DNA of 5,638 bases from Deltaproteobacteria bacterium (lineage in GTDB: Bacteria; Desulfobacterota_B; Binatia; UBA9968). A program made the position numbers and the translations under genes. Location: NCBI GenBank assembly GCA_027297485.1, contig JAPUHZ010000306.1, positions 1-5,638 on the forward strand, written 5' to 3'. The notes below the pieces were generated by a model. The model was given only the letters and a program-made list of their open reading frames with translations, was not told the DNA's origin and made no database searches. This document shows, in pieces, positions 5,235 to 5,638 of the stretch (within the stretch, counting starts at the first letter, position 1; each line of letters opens with the position of its first letter).

Positions 5235-5276
5235 TGGGAGATCATAAGAATTCTTTCTTTTTGTTTTCGTTATAGT

Positions 5277-5281
5277 GAGGT
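5277..5281 (+). promoter_or_regulatory. Ribosome binding site of the GntR-type regulator
   Basis: GAGGT lies four bases before ATG 5286 and supports that start over the adjacent in-frame GTG at 5283. It is a modest, slightly close match. Confidence 0.5.
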
Positions 5282-5285
5282 TGTG

Positions 5286-5638
5286 ATGGAAAAGAGGTTG
5301 ACGATCAGGGAGGTTCAAAAAAACAAGATCTACAAATACCTCATCGAGCAAATCAAAAGGGTTATTCTCCCGGTGGAAATTATGAAGGGCAATCGCCTAT
5401 CCACTGAGGAGGAACTGGCCCACCAGTTCGGTGTCAGTCGAGTCTCTGTCCGCCAGGCCTTGATCGTACTCCACGAAATGGGTCTGGTCGAGAATCGCCC
5501 TGGTGGTGAAACCTTTGTAACCAATGAAGCGAAAGAGAGAAGCCTTAGCTCACTGACAGCGGCCCTTTTCTCTGAGATTGAGCTTTTAAAGGGTCCGCTA
5601 GAGGTGAAAAGAATCCTTGACCCCGAAGTGACTAGTTT
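5286..5638 (+). CDS. GntR-family (FadR-like) transcriptional regulator, 3' end cut by window edge
   Basis: This is a cytoplasmic DNA-binding regulator, usually a repressor released by a small organic acid or acyl compound. The 117 visible codons contain the full N-terminal winged helix-turn-helix. KNKIYKYLIEQI near 13-24 is the first helix. LSTEEELAHQFGVSRVSVRQ near 38-57 is the helix-turn-helix. ALIVLHEMGLVENRPGGETFV near 58-78 leads into the wing. Residues from about 95, including GPLEVKRILDPEV, fit the first helix of an FCD-type ligand-binding domain, placing it in the FadR subgroup; about 100 or more residues lie beyond the window. It points away from the decarboxylase gene, so before the mobile DNA arrived the two may have been divergent neighbours. 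The IS3 remnant ends about 50 bases upstream, so part of its original promoter region may be gone. The ligand is unknown. Confidence 0.93.
   Translation, partial: MEKRLTIREVQKNKIYKYLIEQIKRVILPVEIMKGNRLSTEEELAHQFGVSRVSVRQALIVLHEMGLVENRPGGETFVTNEAKERSLSSLTAALFSEIELLKGPLEVKRILDPEVTS

Noticed and set aside
5271..5276. TATAGT as a -10 box for the GntR gene
   Set aside because: It lies only about 10 bases before the ATG, has no -35 at a fitting distance, and its transcript would lack the ribosome binding site.
1..5638. CRISPR array, tRNA or rRNA genes
   Set aside because: No regularly spaced repeats and no cloverleaf or ribosomal RNA sequence were recognised on either strand.

Overview
The window looks like bacterial chromosome in which a probable catabolic locus has been split by mobile DNA. 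Two host genes lie at its edges, both cut off by the window. On the left, minus strand, is a UbiD-family (prenylated-FMN-dependent) decarboxylase. On the right, plus strand, is a GntR/FadR-type regulator. The pair suits an aromatic- or acid-degrading bacterium, plausibly an anaerobe, but no taxon can be fixed from the sequence. By eye, the host genes are of moderate GC, the 1.5-1.8 kb stretch is AT-richer, and the mobile element is clearly GC-richer.

Layout: 1-1220 UbiD-type decarboxylase (minus, C-terminus outside the window) with a strong ribosome binding site that moves its start upstream. 1270-1595 holds two small, weakly supported minus-strand frames joined by an overlapping stop/start. 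1596-1793 is AT-rich and mostly unexplained, with a possible promoter and dyad pointing toward the decarboxylase. About 1794-4746 is a three-gene transposable element, all genes on the minus strand: a zinc-ribbon protein, a DD(35)E transposase and an AAA+ ATPase. It carries related repeats at both ends, a terminator and candidate promoter at its right end, and structured non-coding segments. About 4742-5234 is a remnant of an IS3-family transposase (OrfB), lacking both ends and carrying two stops and a frameshift. 5286-5638 is the GntR regulator.

How the parts fit: the transposase and ATPase overlap by ATGA and should work as a TnsB/TnsC (TniA/TniB)-like strand-transfer pair. The zinc-ribbon protein encoded before them is the natural candidate for a third factor. 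The ATPase reading frame is broken after its arginine-rich segment, and the zinc-ribbon gene has no normal start in front of its first Cys pair, so this copy is probably no longer autonomous. Removing the mobile DNA would leave the regulator and decarboxylase as divergently transcribed neighbours, the usual layout of a regulator and its target.

The most interesting points are the compact three-component transposon with repeats overlapping its own putative promoter, the mismatched flanks that rule out a simple insertion into the IS3 copy, and an IS3 fragment that reads in frame into the regulator gene.
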